From positions 18,134 to 82,133 of the forward strand of contig CACFYB010000003.1 of assembly GCA_902570425.1 (NCBI GenBank): 64,000 bases of DNA. Reading direction: 5' to 3'. The translations under genes were made by a program, and so were the position numbers. Origin of the DNA: an uncultured Pelagibacteraceae bacterium. GTDB lineage: Bacteria > Pseudomonadota > Alphaproteobacteria > Pelagibacterales > Pelagibacteraceae. The notes beneath the pieces are model-generated. The model was given only the letters and a program-made list of their open reading frames with translations, searched no databases and was not told the origin of the DNA. Below, in pieces: positions 7,847 to 16,446 of the stretch; position 1 is the first letter of the stretch; each line of letters begins with the position of its first letter.

Positions 7847-8443
7847 ATGTCAAAGGATAAAAGAAAAATAGAAAAAGAAGATATTTTGCCTTTAGACCTC
7901 TACACAAAAAAAAGAAAAGATTTAAGAAAAAATATAGTTGAATTCAAAAAAGACAGAAGAGTTCCCTTAGGACCATATGCAACTTTTTATTTTGAGAGTT
8001 TTGAAACAATGTTAGCTCAAGTACAAGAAATGCTTTACATTGAAAAAGGTGGAGATGAACAATTAAAAGATGAATTAATGGCTTATAACCCTTTAGTTCC
8101 TAATGGCTCAGAATTAACAGCAACTCTAATGTTTGAAATAGACAATCCAGTATCCAGAGCAACTTTTCTGGGTAAAGTAGGAGGTATAGAAGAAAAAGTT
8201 TATATGAAAGTTGATGGAGATCTAATTAAAGCAACACCTGAATTAGATGTGGATAGAACTTCCGCTGAGGGTAAAGCATCATCAGTCCAATTTATTCATT
8301 TTAACTTTAATAGTGACCAGATCAAAAATTTTAAAATGGCTTCCTCACAGGTAGAAATAGGTATTGATCATAAAGAATATTCTCACTCAACAAGATTGAG
8401 TGAAAATACTTTAAAATCTTTAGCATTAGATTTTAGTAAGTAA
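7847..8443 (+). CDS. DUF3501 family protein
   Basis: The 198-residue protein starts with KIEKEDILPLDLYTKKRKDLRKNI and continues with RRVPLGPYATFYFESFETMLAQVQEML, which I recognise as the DUF3501 pattern found next to rubrerythrin and CCG-type Fe-S genes in proteobacteria. There is no signal peptide, membrane helix or Cys cluster, so it is probably a cytosolic accessory protein. It starts two bases after the Fe-S gene stop and is almost certainly co-translated with it. Function is unknown; an iron or peroxide role is suggested only by its neighbours. Its last 11 bases overlap the convergent SH3 gene. Confidence 0.8.
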   Translation: MSKDKRKIEKEDILPLDLYTKKRKDLRKNIVEFKKDRRVPLGPYATFYFESFETMLAQVQEMLYIEKGGDEQLKDELMAYNPLVPNGSELTATLMFEIDNPVSRATFLGKVGGIEEKVYMKVDGDLIKATPELDVDRTSAEGKASSVQFIHFNFNSDQIKNFKMASSQVEIGIDHKEYSHSTRLSENTLKSLALDFSK

Positions 8444-8876
8444 GGCCCCACATATTTTTTGAGGTAACCCAACCACTAAATTTCTCAGTTTTAATTTTAC
8501 ACCAATTACCATTATTCTTTTTTAAGATTAAGATTTTTCCTCTTTCAACTTTAGCTAAAGGTATGGAAAAATTTGATGGTTTTTTAAATAATATTTTATC
8601 TTCTAAAGGTATAATTGAATTGGCCTTTTTGAGTTGTGACCAGTGTATCCATCCACTATTATTTTTTGAGTCTATTATTCTTCGCCAATTTTCTTTCTTA
8701 TCTATTTGTTTAATAGGTAAGTTTATTTTTTTATAAATAAATTTTATAGGAGAGTCAAAACTTGGTCCATATCTAACATTTACCTTATTTTTTTTTAATG
8801 ATAGAAAGATATTTTCTGCGTTTGCAATAGTAAAAAAAAATAAATAAAAAATAATAATTGTAACTTTTTTAATCAT
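8433..8876 (-). CDS. Exported bacterial SH3-domain protein
   Basis: The protein (147 residues) has a cleavable signal peptide (about 1-20, ending TIANA-E) and two SH3-like repeats. The first includes VNVRYGPSFDSPIKFIYKK and ENWRRIIDSKNNSGWIHWSQL; the second covers LAKVERGKILILKKNNGNWCKIKTEKFSGWVT. The GWV/GWI and NVR/GPS motifs are typical of periplasmic SH3_3/SH3_4 domains thought to bind cell-wall peptides. It is last in the minus-strand ubiE-to-dut gene run, overlapping the E1-like gene by 8 bp, and its 3' end overlaps DUF3501. The specific role is unknown. Confidence 0.8.
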   Translation of the reverse strand: MIKKVTIIIFYLFFFTIANAENIFLSLKKNKVNVRYGPSFDSPIKFIYKKINLPIKQIDKKENWRRIIDSKNNSGWIHWSQLKKANSIIPLEDKILFKKPSNFSIPLAKVERGKILILKKNNGNWCKIKTEKFSGWVTSKNMWGLTY

Positions 8877-9615
8877 TTTTTAACTTTTTTAATTTTACCT
8901 TTCTGAAGTTAAGATTTAATAAATCAATAATTAATATGTAGCCATTTAAATTTTTACCAATATCCAAAATTTTTTTTAAAATTTCGTTAGCTAACATAGT
9001 ACCAATTATACCTGCAACTGTTCCTAATATACCCTCAAATTCACAATTTAATACATCATCTGAAATTTCATCTTCTTGAAAAAAATTTCGAATACATGGA
9101 GTTATTTTGTTTTTAAAATCAAATAAAAAAATATGACCATCAAATTTGCTTATAGCCCCAGTTACTAGAATTTTTTTTGTTTTTTTACAAAAATCATTAA
9201 TTAAAAATTTTGTTTTAAAGTTATCTGTACCATCTATGATATAGTCATATTTATTGAAAATTTTACTACAATTTTTTTTACTTAATCTTTGTTTATAACA
9301 ATCAATTTTAATCTTTTGATTTATCTTTTTTAATTTTTCTCTAGCAACATATACTTTAGATTTTTTTAAATCTTCAATATTAAAAAGACTTTGACGATGA
9401 ATATTTGATAAATTTATAATATCTGGATCGATAATTCCTAAAGAACCAACACCTCCTCTAACTAAAAATTCTGCAGCTGGACATCCTAATCCCCCCATAC
9501 CAACAATTAGGACTTTGGATTGTATTATTTTTTTTTGACCTAAAGCACCGATATTTTTTAGAATGATTTGTCTTGAAAATCTCTCAATTTGATTTTTATT
9601 TAATTTAAAATTCAT
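8869..9615 (-). CDS. ThiF/MoeB/HesA-family E1-like adenylyltransferase
   Basis: The 248-residue Rossmann protein adenylates the C-terminus of a ubiquitin-like sulfur carrier (MoaD/ThiS type). It has the ATP loop VGMGGLGCPAAEFLVRGGVG, NLSNIHRQSLF, DGTDNFKTKFLIND and the NCEFEGILGTVAGIIGTM region with the conserved cysteine. Compared with MoeB, the structural zinc site looks lost: the usual CxxC reads CIRN, and the C-terminal CxxC is missing (the protein ends RKVKLKKLKND). Whether it serves thiamine, molybdopterin or tRNA thiolation cannot be told here. It overlaps dut by 4 bp. Confidence 0.85.
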   Translation of the reverse strand: MNFKLNKNQIERFSRQIILKNIGALGQKKIIQSKVLIVGMGGLGCPAAEFLVRGGVGSLGIIDPDIINLSNIHRQSLFNIEDLKKSKVYVAREKLKKINQKIKIDCYKQRLSKKNCSKIFNKYDYIIDGTDNFKTKFLINDFCKKTKKILVTGAISKFDGHIFLFDFKNKITPCIRNFFQEDEISDDVLNCEFEGILGTVAGIIGTMLANEILKKILDIGKNLNGYILIIDLLNLNFRKVKLKKLKND

Positions 9616-10049
9616 TTACCAGTAGATCCAAATCCTCCCTTTCCTCGTATAGTTTCGGGTAAATCATTTGTTTCTTCTAATTCAATTTTGATTATTGGAG
9701 TTAACATCATTTGAGCAATTCTATCTCCGTTTTTAATAATAAAATCATCACCACTATGATTGTAAATAATAACTTTGATTTCTCCCCTATAGTCACTATC
9801 TATTGTTCCAGGTGTATTTAAAATGCTTATACTTTTTTTCGCAGCTAACCCTGATCTAGGTCGAATTTGAATTTCATAGTCTTCAGAAAATGCTACAGAA
9901 ATACCTGTAGGAACTAAAAAAGATTTCTTTGCTTTTATAATAATTGGTTCTTTAGTAAAGGCCATTAAATCCATACCGGAAGCACCAATAGTTTTATATT
10001 CAGGCAATTGAACTGTCGGATCTAACTTTTTTATCAGTACTTTAACCAT
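9612..10049 (-). CDS. dut: Deoxyuridine 5'-triphosphate nucleotidohydrolase
   Basis: dUTPase hydrolyses dUTP to dUMP and PPi, keeping uracil out of DNA and supplying the dTMP precursor. All five motifs of the trimeric family are present: ASGMDLMA, RPRSGLAAKKSI, GTIDSDYRGEI, GDRIAQMM and the C-terminal RGKGGFGSTGK that closes over the substrate. Length (145) is normal. The ATG overlaps the coaBC stop (TAATG). The coaBC-dut pair is widespread in proteobacteria. Confidence 0.97.
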   Translation of the reverse strand: MVKVLIKKLDPTVQLPEYKTIGASGMDLMAFTKEPIIIKAKKSFLVPTGISVAFSEDYEIQIRPRSGLAAKKSISILNTPGTIDSDYRGEIKVIIYNHSGDDFIIKNGDRIAQMMLTPIIKIELEETNDLPETIRGKGGFGSTGK

Positions 10050-11254
10050 TAATGAATCTGCGCAATAATTCGATCTACAATTTCTTCTGATATTTCAGAT
10101 TTTTTTTTTAATAAAAGTTTTTCTTTATTAAGATGATTATTTTTATAGTAAATAGTTACTTCATTATAGTCACTATCAAATCCACTTTCTTTTTTTGAAA
10201 CGTCATTAGCAATAATCCAGTCACAATTTTTATTAATTAATTTATCAGTTGCATTTTTATCTAAGTTTGTTGTTTCAGCTGCAAAACCAATTACAAGTTT
10301 TGGTCTCATTGAATTATGATTAGAGATATAATTCAGAATATCGATATTTTTTTCAAAATTAATCATAAAATTTTCCTTTTTTTTAATTTTATCTTTTTGT
10401 TTTTTATCCACTTTATAATCAGCAACTGCTGCCGCAAATATAGCAATGTCAGTGGGCAAATGATCTTGGATTGCTCTAAACATATCTTCTGCAGTCTCGA
10501 CTTTAATTAGATTAATATTTTCACTAATATTTAGATTGGTAGGTCCAGATATAAGTGTGGTCTCAAAGCCCCTTTTATGTAAAGATTTTGCTATTTCATA
10601 ACCTTGTTTTCCACTGGATTTATTTGAAATAAATCTTACAGGATCAATATATTCATTTGTTGGTCCTGCAGTCACTAATGCTTTAATTTTTTTATTTTTT
10701 GTTTGATTAGATAAAAAACCATAAATTTGGTTATATATATGGAGAGGACTTGACATTTTACCTTCACCATATTCACCACATGCCATATCACCTACATCAG
10801 GACCGATTGTTTTATATCCATAACCTTTTAAAATTTTTAAGTTATCTTGGGTTGATGGATGTTCCCACATTCTGAAATTCATTGCGGGAGCCAAAAATAT
10901 TTGTTTATTTGAAGCAAGTAATACTGTTGAAGCTAAATCTTCAGATAAGCCTTTACTTAGTTTAGTAATAGTATTTGCCGTAGCTGGTGCCACAATAATA
11001 ACATCTGCCCATCTTGATAAAGAAATATGATCCATTTCTGTTTCATTTTCTACACTAAAGAGATCTTCATAAACTTTACCCTGAGATAAAGATGCAATAG
11101 ATAGTGGCGTTACAAACTCTTTGGCATTTTTAGTTATTATTGTTTTTATTTCAGCATTATTTTTTCTAAATAATCTTATTGTTTCAAGACTCTTATAAGC
11201 TGAAATGCCTCCACATATTATAAAAAGAATTTTTTTGTTTGTTAAATCGTTCAT
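10049..11254 (-). CDS. coaBC: Bifunctional phosphopantothenoylcysteine decarboxylase / phosphopantothenate-cysteine ligase
   Basis: CoaBC makes 4'-phosphopantetheine for coenzyme A in two steps. The N-terminal flavoprotein CoaC domain (about 1-180) contains CGGISAYKSLETIRLF, VAPATANTITKLSKGLSEDL, the PAMNFRMWEHP active-site loop and ACGEYGEGKM. The CoaB domain (about 190-401) has VTAGPTNEYIDPVRFISNKSSGKQG and FAAAVADYK, with KLVIGFAAET near its end. The 401-residue length is normal for the fusion. It lies between ubiB (8 bp upstream) and dut on the minus strand. Confidence 0.97.
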   Translation of the reverse strand: MNDLTNKKILFIICGGISAYKSLETIRLFRKNNAEIKTIITKNAKEFVTPLSIASLSQGKVYEDLFSVENETEMDHISLSRWADVIIVAPATANTITKLSKGLSEDLASTVLLASNKQIFLAPAMNFRMWEHPSTQDNLKILKGYGYKTIGPDVGDMACGEYGEGKMSSPLHIYNQIYGFLSNQTKNKKIKALVTAGPTNEYIDPVRFISNKSSGKQGYEIAKSLHKRGFETTLISGPTNLNISENINLIKVETAEDMFRAIQDHLPTDIAIFAAAVADYKVDKKQKDKIKKKENFMINFEKNIDILNYISNHNSMRPKLVIGFAAETTNLDKNATDKLINKNCDWIIANDVSKKESGFDSDYNEVTIYYKNNHLNKEKLLLKKKSEISEEIVDRIIAQIH

Positions 11255-11262
11255 CGGCTGAA

Positions 11263-12831
11263 TTAAAATATCAAAAGGCCAAAAATTACAAGTATTAATA
11301 AACCAATAATAGATTGATTTCTAAAAGCTGTCATTTCTGATTTTTGAGTATTTAAGGCTGTGTAAGAGTTTGAATTTTGAGGAATTTGTCCGCTAGCCAA
11401 GAATGTAAGAGCTTGATTGGCTTTATCCATAATTTCAGGAAATTCCGGCAGTCTTTTAATTACTTCTGATGTATTTTTAAGTGTTTCATCTAGTTTTGTC
11501 ATTGGATCTTTTGTTTCTTTTAGCCAACTCTCAAGAACAGGTTTTGATGTTGTCCAGATATTTGTGTTTGGATTTAATTTTCTCGCCACTCCTTCAACAA
11601 CTACCATAGTTTTTTGCAACATAAGTAGTTGAGGTTGAGTTTGCATATTAAATTTTTCGGTAACATCGAACAATTGTTTTAGCAGTTTTCCACCAGAAAT
11701 ATCTTTAACTGCCTGGCCAAAAATTGGTTCACCAATTGATCTTAATGCTTGCGCTAAATCATCTATAGGAACTTCCTTTGGAACTAGGCCAGCAATTAGG
11801 TGTACCTCAGCAACTTTTTTATAATCTCTTTGAATAAAACCAAATAAGATTTCTGCTAAAAATCTTTTACTCATTTTATCAAGCCTTCCCATTATACCAA
11901 AATCGATTGGCACAATTTGACCGTCATTATCTATAAAAATGTTACCTTGATGCATGTCTGCATGAAAAAACCCATCTCTAACAGCATGTCTCAAAAAATT
12001 TTGAATTATATCTTCAGCTATTTTTTCAGTATTAAAATTTTTATTCTTAAGTTCTTGTGTTTCTCTAATTGATACTCCATCTACCCAATCTAATGTCATT
12101 ACATTTTCACTAGTATAATTCCAATATATTTGAGGAACTCTAAATCCAACGTCATTTTTTGTATTTTCTGCATATTCATTAGCTGCTGCTGCTTCAAATC
12201 TTAAATCCATTTCTAGATTCGTAATTTCTTTTAGTAAAAAAACTACTTCAACTAATTTTAGTCTTTTAGTTTTTTTTATAAATGACTCAACTAAAAAAGC
12301 AAACAACATTATTGAGTCGATTTCTTCATTAAATATTTTTTTAATATCTGGTCTTAAAATTTTAATAGCAACATCTTTTATAGTTCCATTATCATTTATT
12401 TGTGCTTTATGCACTTGAGCAATAGATGCAGCTGCCACTGGTTCGCTTAGATTTATGATAGAATTATAAGTATCATCACCCAAATCATTTTTGATTATTT
12501 CTCTTGCTTTAAGTAATGAGAATGGTGGCAACTTATCTTGAAGATTTTCAAGTTTTTTTGAAAGTGTATCACCAATTATATCTGGTCTTGTAGCTAAAAA
12601 TTGTCCAAGTTTTATAAAAGTTGTACCCATAGATTCCAATGAGCTCGATAATCTTTCACCTTCATCTTGAATGAAATTTTCCGGTTTTTTTGGAGTGAAA
12701 GTGAAAGATAAAAGTTTAAATATAATTTTTATTGGAATAGGAGGTTTTACAAATTTTGAAACTATATTAAGTATATCCGATTTAGCTACTTTCCTTCCAA
12801 GTTTAAATAATATTATAAATTTTCTTATCAT
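11263..12831 (-). CDS. ubiB: Ubiquinone biosynthesis protein UbiB (ABC1/ADCK-family atypical kinase)
   Basis: UbiB is a membrane-anchored atypical kinase/ATPase needed for ubiquinone biosynthesis. The family KxGQ helix appears as FIKLGQFLATRPDI, followed by the Ala-rich loop PVAAASIAQVHKA, HADMHQGNIFI and VPIDFGIMGRLD. A hydrophobic C-terminal anchor ends the protein (IIGLLILVIFGLLIF). I prefer Met at 12831 (MIRKFIILFK, 522 residues), whose ATG overlaps the ubiE stop as TAATG; the track's Met at 12843 adds four residues. It is paired with ubiE, as is usual. Confidence 0.96.
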   Translation of the reverse strand: MIRKFIILFKLGRKVAKSDILNIVSKFVKPPIPIKIIFKLLSFTFTPKKPENFIQDEGERLSSSLESMGTTFIKLGQFLATRPDIIGDTLSKKLENLQDKLPPFSLLKAREIIKNDLGDDTYNSIINLSEPVAAASIAQVHKAQINDNGTIKDVAIKILRPDIKKIFNEEIDSIMLFAFLVESFIKKTKRLKLVEVVFLLKEITNLEMDLRFEAAAANEYAENTKNDVGFRVPQIYWNYTSENVMTLDWVDGVSIRETQELKNKNFNTEKIAEDIIQNFLRHAVRDGFFHADMHQGNIFIDNDGQIVPIDFGIMGRLDKMSKRFLAEILFGFIQRDYKKVAEVHLIAGLVPKEVPIDDLAQALRSIGEPIFGQAVKDISGGKLLKQLFDVTEKFNMQTQPQLLMLQKTMVVVEGVARKLNPNTNIWTTSKPVLESWLKETKDPMTKLDETLKNTSEVIKRLPEFPEIMDKANQALTFLASGQIPQNSNSYTALNTQKSEMTAFRNQSIIGLLILVIFGLLIF

Positions 12832-13535
12832 TAAACTTTCCAACCACTATGTATAGATACTATTCCACCCGATAAATTTCTGTAGCTACATTTTTTAAAA
12901 TTATTATCTAACATTAGATCTATTAATTCATCTTGAGTTACAAATTTTTCAATACTTTCAACTAAATATTCATATGGTTGTTTTTGACCAACAATAATCT
13001 CTCCAATAGTTGGAATTATTCGAGAATAATTTCTATAGATAATTTCCAAAGTTGTATTTTGTATTTTAGAAAATTCTAAACACAAAAAACGGCCACCAGG
13101 TTTCAAAACTCGATATGCCTCAGAGAGTGATTTATTTAAATCTTTTGTATTTCTTAAACCAAAACTTATTGTATAAAAATCAAATTTATTATTAGTGACT
13201 GGAAGCTTTTCTGCAGGTGCGATAATCCAATTTATATTATTAAATTCACTCAACTTTTCTTTACCTTTTTTAATCATTCCTTTGTTTGGATCAACGCAGG
13301 TTAGATGAGATGATTTACTTACATGTTTTAAAAAAAGCTTAGCTATATCACCGGTTCCACAGGCAACATCAATTAATTTCTGTTTATCTGATGGATTCAT
13401 GATATTTAAAAGACTTTTTTTCCACAACCTATGAATACCAAATGACATAAAGTCATTCATTAAATCATATTGATCATAAACTTGATCAAAAACATTTTGG
13501 ACTAGTCCTTTTTTATTTTGTAGATATTGTTGCAT
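12831..13535 (-). CDS. ubiE: Ubiquinone/menaquinone C-methyltransferase
   Basis: UbiE is the SAM-dependent methyltransferase of the ubiquinone ring. The 234 residues carry the family N-terminus VFDQVYDQYDLMNDFMSFGIHRLWK, the SAM-binding DVACGTGDIAKLFL, and the signature FGLRNTKDLNKSLSEAYRVLKPGG. It is the first gene of the minus-strand ubiE-ubiB-coaBC-dut run and is divergent from mutM with 31 bp between the starts, so both promoters must be compressed into that gap. Confidence 0.97.
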   Translation of the reverse strand: MQQYLQNKKGLVQNVFDQVYDQYDLMNDFMSFGIHRLWKKSLLNIMNPSDKQKLIDVACGTGDIAKLFLKHVSKSSHLTCVDPNKGMIKKGKEKLSEFNNINWIIAPAEKLPVTNNKFDFYTISFGLRNTKDLNKSLSEAYRVLKPGGRFLCLEFSKIQNTTLEIIYRNYSRIIPTIGEIIVGQKQPYEYLVESIEKFVTQDELIDLMLDNNFKKCSYRNLSGGIVSIHSGWKV

Positions 13536-13566
13536 AAAAAAAAATATATAATCAATATAATATTAA

Positions 13567-14430
13567 ATGCCAGAATTACCAGAAGTAGAAGTTGTAAGAC
13601 AGTCACTTTGTAAAAAAATCAGACATAAAAAGGTTAAAAAGGTAATAGTGAGAAATAGAAATTTAAGACTCAAAATCCCTTTAAATTTTGAGAAATTATT
13701 AATAAATCAAAAAATTATAAAAGTTGATAGATTTTCAAAATATCTAATTTTACACTTATCTAATAGCATTTATTGTTTAATACATCTCGGTATGTCAGGA
13801 ACTATTCATATAATTTATAATAAAAAAAAAAATTTTCTCACTAATGCTAGTTTTTATCACTCACCCACATTGCCAAAAAAACACAATCATGTTGAATTTA
13901 TTTTTGATGATTTGAAAATAGTTTATAATGATCCAAGACGTTTTGGTTTTTTTCAAATTATTGAAAATTTTTCATCTTTACAAAAAAAAATTTCTTTTTT
14001 TGGACCAGAGCCATTTCAATCAATTTTTGACTCAAAATATATTCACTCATTTTTTTATAAAAAAGAAAAAAATATAAAAAACTTTCTATTAGATCAAAAA
14101 TTTGTTTCAGGAATTGGTAATATTTATGCAAATGAAATTTTGTTCTTATGTAAAATTAATCCTTTTAGAAAGGCACGTTTGATTAATATTCAAGAGTGTA
14201 AAAAGATAGTAAAAAATTCAAGGAAAATTCTTTTGGATGCAATTAAAAAAGGTGGTTCAAGTATTCGTGATTTTAAAAATATTAAAGGTAAAAAAGGAAA
14301 TTTTCAAAAAAGTTTTAAAGTATACGAGAGAAATGGATTAAATTGTAAAAGATTAAATTGTAAAGGTTTAATAAAAAAAAAAAATATTTCTAATAGATCA
14401 ACTTTTTTTTGTGATATGTGCCAAAAATAA
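13567..14430 (+). CDS. mutM: Formamidopyrimidine-DNA glycosylase
   Basis: MutM/Fpg excises 8-oxoguanine and formamidopyrimidines. The mature N-terminus PELPEVEVV supplies the catalytic proline and Glu; LIHLGMSG, KHNHVEFIF, NDPRRFGF and QKFVSGIGNIYANEILF are all present. The C-terminal zinc finger has an altered first pair, C-x4-C (NCKRLNC), instead of the usual C-x2-C; the second pair (FCDMC) is normal. Length 287 is slightly long for the family. It sits in the alphaproteobacterial order with ubiE diverging upstream and rpsT-dnaA downstream. Confidence 0.96.
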   Translation: MPELPEVEVVRQSLCKKIRHKKVKKVIVRNRNLRLKIPLNFEKLLINQKIIKVDRFSKYLILHLSNSIYCLIHLGMSGTIHIIYNKKKNFLTNASFYHSPTLPKKHNHVEFIFDDLKIVYNDPRRFGFFQIIENFSSLQKKISFFGPEPFQSIFDSKYIHSFFYKKEKNIKNFLLDQKFVSGIGNIYANEILFLCKINPFRKARLINIQECKKIVKNSRKILLDAIKKGGSSIRDFKNIKGKKGNFQKSFKVYERNGLNCKRLNCKGLIKKKNISNRSTFFCDMCQK

Positions 14431-14480
14431 TTAATTATTTGATTGACCAAAATAAATTCTCAATATATACCCCTGCGCAT

Positions 14481-14741
14481 ATGGCCAATACAAAATCTGC
14501 AATTAAGAGAATAAGAAGAATATCAAAACAGACTTCTGTAAATAAAGCTAGGAAAAGTAGATATAAAAACGCTTTGAAAAAAATGAATTTGCTTATTCAG
14601 AGTAAAAAAAAATCGGATGCTCTTAAATTCTTACCTAAGTTGAATTCGGAATTAATGAAAATTGCTAAAACTGGAATAATAAAAAAACAAAATGCTTCTA
14701 GAAATGTTTCTAGAATAACCAAGAAAATATCAACACTTTAA
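14481..14741 (+). CDS. rpsT: 30S ribosomal protein S20
   Basis: S20 binds 16S rRNA helices in the 5' domain and 3' minor domain. The start is the ATG at 14481 (MANTKSAIKRIRRISKQT, 86 residues). The longer track ORF would run back into mutM. The RKSRYKNALKKM and NASRNVSRITKKI segments fit the family. A hairpin follows its stop, and dnaA lies downstream, the alphaproteobacterial rpsT-dnaA order. Confidence 0.95.
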   Translation: MANTKSAIKRIRRISKQTSVNKARKSRYKNALKKMNLLIQSKKKSDALKFLPKLNSELMKIAKTGIIKKQNASRNVSRITKKISTL

Positions 14742-14750
14742 AATTGTACT

Positions 14751-14782
14751 CTTAAGGTTGTTATATTCGATACAACCTTAGG
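14751..14782 (+). terminator. Hairpin downstream of rpsT, probable terminator
   Basis: CTTAAGGTTGT (14751-14761) pairs with ACAACCTTAGG (14772-14782): 11 bp with one G.U pair and a 10-nt loop. It begins 10 nt after the rpsT stop. No convincing T tract follows, so termination may be inefficient or the stem may protect the mRNA 3' end. Confidence 0.5.
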
Positions 14783-15000
14783 ATATACAAAATCTATTAT
14801 TTAAATTTTATTAGATACAATATTTAGATTTAGTAAATATTTAATTTTAATCTTTTCAATTATAAATTTTATTTATGAAAATTAAAAATAAAAATTACAA
14901 ATAAATTAAATCTAATTATCTTTCTAATTGAAAAAAAAACACAATCATAGATTTTATTTTTTTTCTAAATATATAAATTATTTGTTGCATTAATTTTATT
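14783..15000. other. AT-rich dnaA upstream region
   Basis: About 220 bp of extremely AT-rich sequence separates the rpsT hairpin from dnaA. It is a plausible promoter region for dnaA. I looked for canonical DnaA boxes (TTATNCACA on either strand) and found none, so I do not call an origin. No ORF of note was seen. Confidence 0.4.
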
Positions 15001-16446
15001 ATGGCTCTAACTGAACTCTCTCCACTAATTATGAGTAATTCAAATATAAATAAAAATTTAAAAAGTAATAATATATCATTTGATTGGAATTTACTTCAAG
15101 ATGAAATGAAAAATAAGCTAGGCCTAGAAATTTATGAGAGTTGGCTAAAAAAAATTGATTTTGTTGAAGAATTCAAAAATTATATTTTGTTATCAGTTCC
15201 AACAAGATTTATTCGTGACTGGATTACTTCAAGATACTTAGATCAAATATTACAAATTGTTAAAAACCATAAAAAAGATATTGTTAGGATTGAATTTAAA
15301 ATTATTGAGCAAAAAATTACGGAGATTAAAGGTCATAATAATTTTAAAACCTTAGAAATACCTGAAAATGTTTCATTTATTAAAGATTCGTATCTGCAAT
15401 ATAATAGAATAGATCCAAATAAAAAATTTGAAAATTTTATTATTGGATCAAGCAATAAACTTGCTTATGAGGCTTCTCTAAAAGTTACAGAAACTGTGTC
15501 TCATTATAATCCTTTATATATTTATGGTGGTGTAGGAATGGGGAAAACTCACTTATTAAATGCAATTGGTTTAGAACTGAAAAAAATTAACAAAGTAATG
15601 TTTATTTCTGCAGAGAGATTTATGTATCAATTCGTAAAATCTATTAAATCTAATGATATGGTAAGATTTAAAGAATACTTTAGAAATACAGATATTTTGT
15701 TAATTGATGATATCCAATTTATAAGTGGTAAAGAAGCAATGCAGGAAGAATTTTTTCATACATTTAACACATTACTTGATAAAGGTTCTCAAATAATAAT
15801 ATCTGCAGATAGAGCCCCAAGTAAGTTATCACGAATTCAAGAGAGAATAAAATCAAGATTTTCCGGTGGGTTGGTAGTTGATATTCAAAAACCAGATTTG
15901 GAACTTAGAAAAAAAATTATTGATAGTAAAACAGAAGAATTAGAAAGTTTGTATTCTGGTCAATTTAAAATTTCACAAGAGATAAAAGATTTTTTAAGTT
16001 TGGAGATAACTGGGAGTATTAGAGAACTAGTTGGTGCAGTAAACAGAATTATATCTTTTTCAAGAATTTATAACAAATCACCAAATTTATCAGAGGTGAA
16101 GGTAATTTTAAAAGATCTTTTGAATTTTGGAGAAAATAAAGTTACGATTGATTTGATTCAAACTTTAGTTTGTAAATTTTTTAAAATTAGTAAAAATGAA
16201 ATGTTGTCCTCACGTAGATCTAGATATCTAGTAAGACCAAGACAAACAGCAATATATTTAACAAAGATATTAACATCGAAATCTTTACCTGAAATTGGAA
16301 GAGAATTTTCTAACAGAGATCACACAACAATTATTCATTCTGTTAAAACTATTGAAAAATTGAAAGAAAATCAGCCTGATATGGTTGATAATATAAATAA
16401 ATTAAAAAATCAAATTTTATACCATAACAAAGATAATGAAATTTAG
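15001..16446 (+). CDS. dnaA: Chromosomal replication initiator DnaA
   Basis: DnaA binds oriC boxes and opens the duplex. It has the N-terminal DnaB-interaction domain (LGLEIYESWLKKIDFVEE), an AAA+ core with Walker A GGVGMGKTHLL, Walker B LLIDDIQFI and sensor regions, and the DNA-binding domain with the signature SNRDHTTIIHSVKTIEKL. The 481-residue length assumes the ATG at 15001; the in-frame ATG at 15031 (MSNSNINKN) is an equally plausible start. The 3' end overlaps dnaN by 11 bp, so the two are probably coupled. Confidence 0.97.
   Translation: MALTELSPLIMSNSNINKNLKSNNISFDWNLLQDEMKNKLGLEIYESWLKKIDFVEEFKNYILLSVPTRFIRDWITSRYLDQILQIVKNHKKDIVRIEFKIIEQKITEIKGHNNFKTLEIPENVSFIKDSYLQYNRIDPNKKFENFIIGSSNKLAYEASLKVTETVSHYNPLYIYGGVGMGKTHLLNAIGLELKKINKVMFISAERFMYQFVKSIKSNDMVRFKEYFRNTDILLIDDIQFISGKEAMQEEFFHTFNTLLDKGSQIIISADRAPSKLSRIQERIKSRFSGGLVVDIQKPDLELRKKIIDSKTEELESLYSGQFKISQEIKDFLSLEITGSIRELVGAVNRIISFSRIYNKSPNLSEVKVILKDLLNFGENKVTIDLIQTLVCKFFKISKNEMLSSRRSRYLVRPRQTAIYLTKILTSKSLPEIGREFSNRDHTTIIHSVKTIEKLKENQPDMVDNINKLKNQILYHNKDNEI

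Noticed and set aside
14783-15000. Possible oriC next to dnaA
   Set aside because: The region is AT-rich but I found no TTATNCACA-type boxes on either strand, and AT-richness is normal for this genome.
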